Assembly: GCA_947630525.1 (NCBI GenBank)
Contig: CANRHW010000084.1
Location: 1-6,718, forward strand
Length of the DNA: 6,718 bases
From: an uncultured Clostridia bacterium
GTDB taxonomy: Bacteria > Bacillota > Clostridia > UMGS1883
Reading direction: 5' to 3'
Notes under the pieces: model-generated
Database searches by the model: none
Told to the model about the DNA's origin: nothing
Seen by the model: only the letters and a program-made list of their open reading frames with translations
In this document: positions 6,193-6,718 of the stretch, one piece after another
Layout of the letters: each line of letters begins with the position of its first letter
How positions within the stretch are numbered: the stretch's first letter is position 1
Translations under genes and position numbers: made by a program

Positions 6193-6718
6193 ATGAAAAA
6201 GTTGTTATTTTTGCTTCTCTCCCTCACACTGTGCTTTTCGTTAGCCACCGGGGCCTTTGCCCAGGCGGTTATCACGGTTGACGGGATTGAAGTAAAGCAG
6301 GTTGACGCCAACGGCGACCCCGTGCCCGACATGGGCAACGACCATCTTGTTCCCCTCCGCGCGGTGCTCCAGGCCATGGGCTACAGCGTTGATTACGACG
6401 CGGAGACCAACACCGTCAGGGCCGGTACCTTCGCCGATCCTGAATACGTCTTTACCCCCGGCAACGAGGGCTTTATCGAAAAGGACGGCACTACTTTTGT
6501 TGACGCCGAGAGCCTTAGCGACCTGTCCTATGTGGTTACCTTGGGCAACGGCACCATCGCTTACGATACGACGGCGGTTGAAAAAGAAACCGGCTATTAC
6601 AGGATAAGCCTTAACGGTCAATATCTGACCGCTCCCCCGCTGGCCGCCGAGGATGTGACCGAGACCGTCACGAACGATGACGGCACCACCGAGGAGGTTA
6701 CCCACACCCGCCGCGACC
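6193..6718 (+). CDS. Secreted protein with copper-amine-oxidase-N-like domain, 3' end cut by window edge
   Basis: I translated 175 codons from the ATG at 6193 to the right edge without a stop. Residues 1-23 are a signal peptide: MKK, a Leu-rich core, then an AFA cleavage site before Gln24, so the product should be exported. Residues about 25-112 resemble the copper amine oxidase N-terminal-like domain (PF07833-type) common in clostridial surface proteins: ITVDG, then LVPLRAVLQAMGYSVDYD (52-69), ETNTV, and later DGTTFVDAESL. In Firmicutes this domain is a non-catalytic wall- or surface-associated module, and no copper oxidase activity should be assumed. After it comes YYRISLNGQYLTAP (135-148), faintly like the start of a ricin-type lectin repeat, then an acidic Thr/Glu-rich stretch. 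The function is unknown. It is divergent from ilvA and need not be linked to amino acid synthesis. Confidence 0.85.
   Translation, partial: MKKLLFLLLSLTLCFSLATGAFAQAVITVDGIEVKQVDANGDPVPDMGNDHLVPLRAVLQAMGYSVDYDAETNTVRAGTFADPEYVFTPGNEGFIEKDGTTFVDAESLSDLSYVVTLGNGTIAYDTTAVEKETGYYRISLNGQYLTAPPLAAEDVTETVTNDDGTTEEVTHTRRD

Noticed and set aside
6241..6705. A 154-codon minus-strand open frame over the secreted-protein gene
   Set aside because: The plus strand has a promoter, ribosome binding site, signal peptide and known domain; the antisense frame has none.
1..6718. Mobile elements, CRISPR arrays, tRNA or rRNA genes
   Set aside because: Nearly all bases are in conserved housekeeping genes; I saw no direct-repeat arrays, transposase motifs or structured RNA genes in the short gaps.

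Overview
The window carries a branched-chain amino acid (isoleucine/valine) biosynthesis locus. Gene content, strong AGGAGG-type ribosome binding sites, AT-rich sigma-A-type promoters between genes of roughly balanced GC, and a neighbouring secreted protein with a copper-amine-oxidase-N-like domain suggest an anaerobic Firmicute of the class Clostridia. This assignment is inferred from style and family resemblance; there is no rRNA or other marker here.

Layout, read along the minus strand from right to left: ilvA (threonine deaminase, 6046-4826) with its own promoter; a 100-base AT-rich gap holding a clear promoter; then ilvB (4725-3064), ilvN (3061-2552), ilvC (2484-1489) and ilvD (1428 to the left edge, C-terminus cut off). 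ilvB and ilvN are separated by 2 bases and look translationally coupled. ilvN-ilvC and ilvC-ilvD have 67- and 60-base gaps, the latter containing a strong GC hairpin. Divergent from ilvA on the plus strand is the 5' part of a secreted-protein gene (6193 to the right edge) with a near-consensus promoter.

Together IlvA makes 2-oxobutanoate from threonine, and IlvB/IlvN condense pyruvate with pyruvate or 2-oxobutanoate. IlvC isomerises and reduces the acetohydroxy acids, and IlvD dehydrates the dihydroxy acids to the 2-oxo acids that precede valine and isoleucine (and leucine via another branch). The final transaminase and the leu genes are not in the window.

All five ilv genes appear intact in the parts visible, with expected catalytic residues. 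No new multi-gene system was found. The points worth a second look are regulatory (no T-box or attenuator leader, inverted repeats around the ilvB promoter, the ilvC-ilvD hairpin) and a few residue-level oddities (Asp in the IlvC cofactor loop, a cysteine cluster in IlvD).
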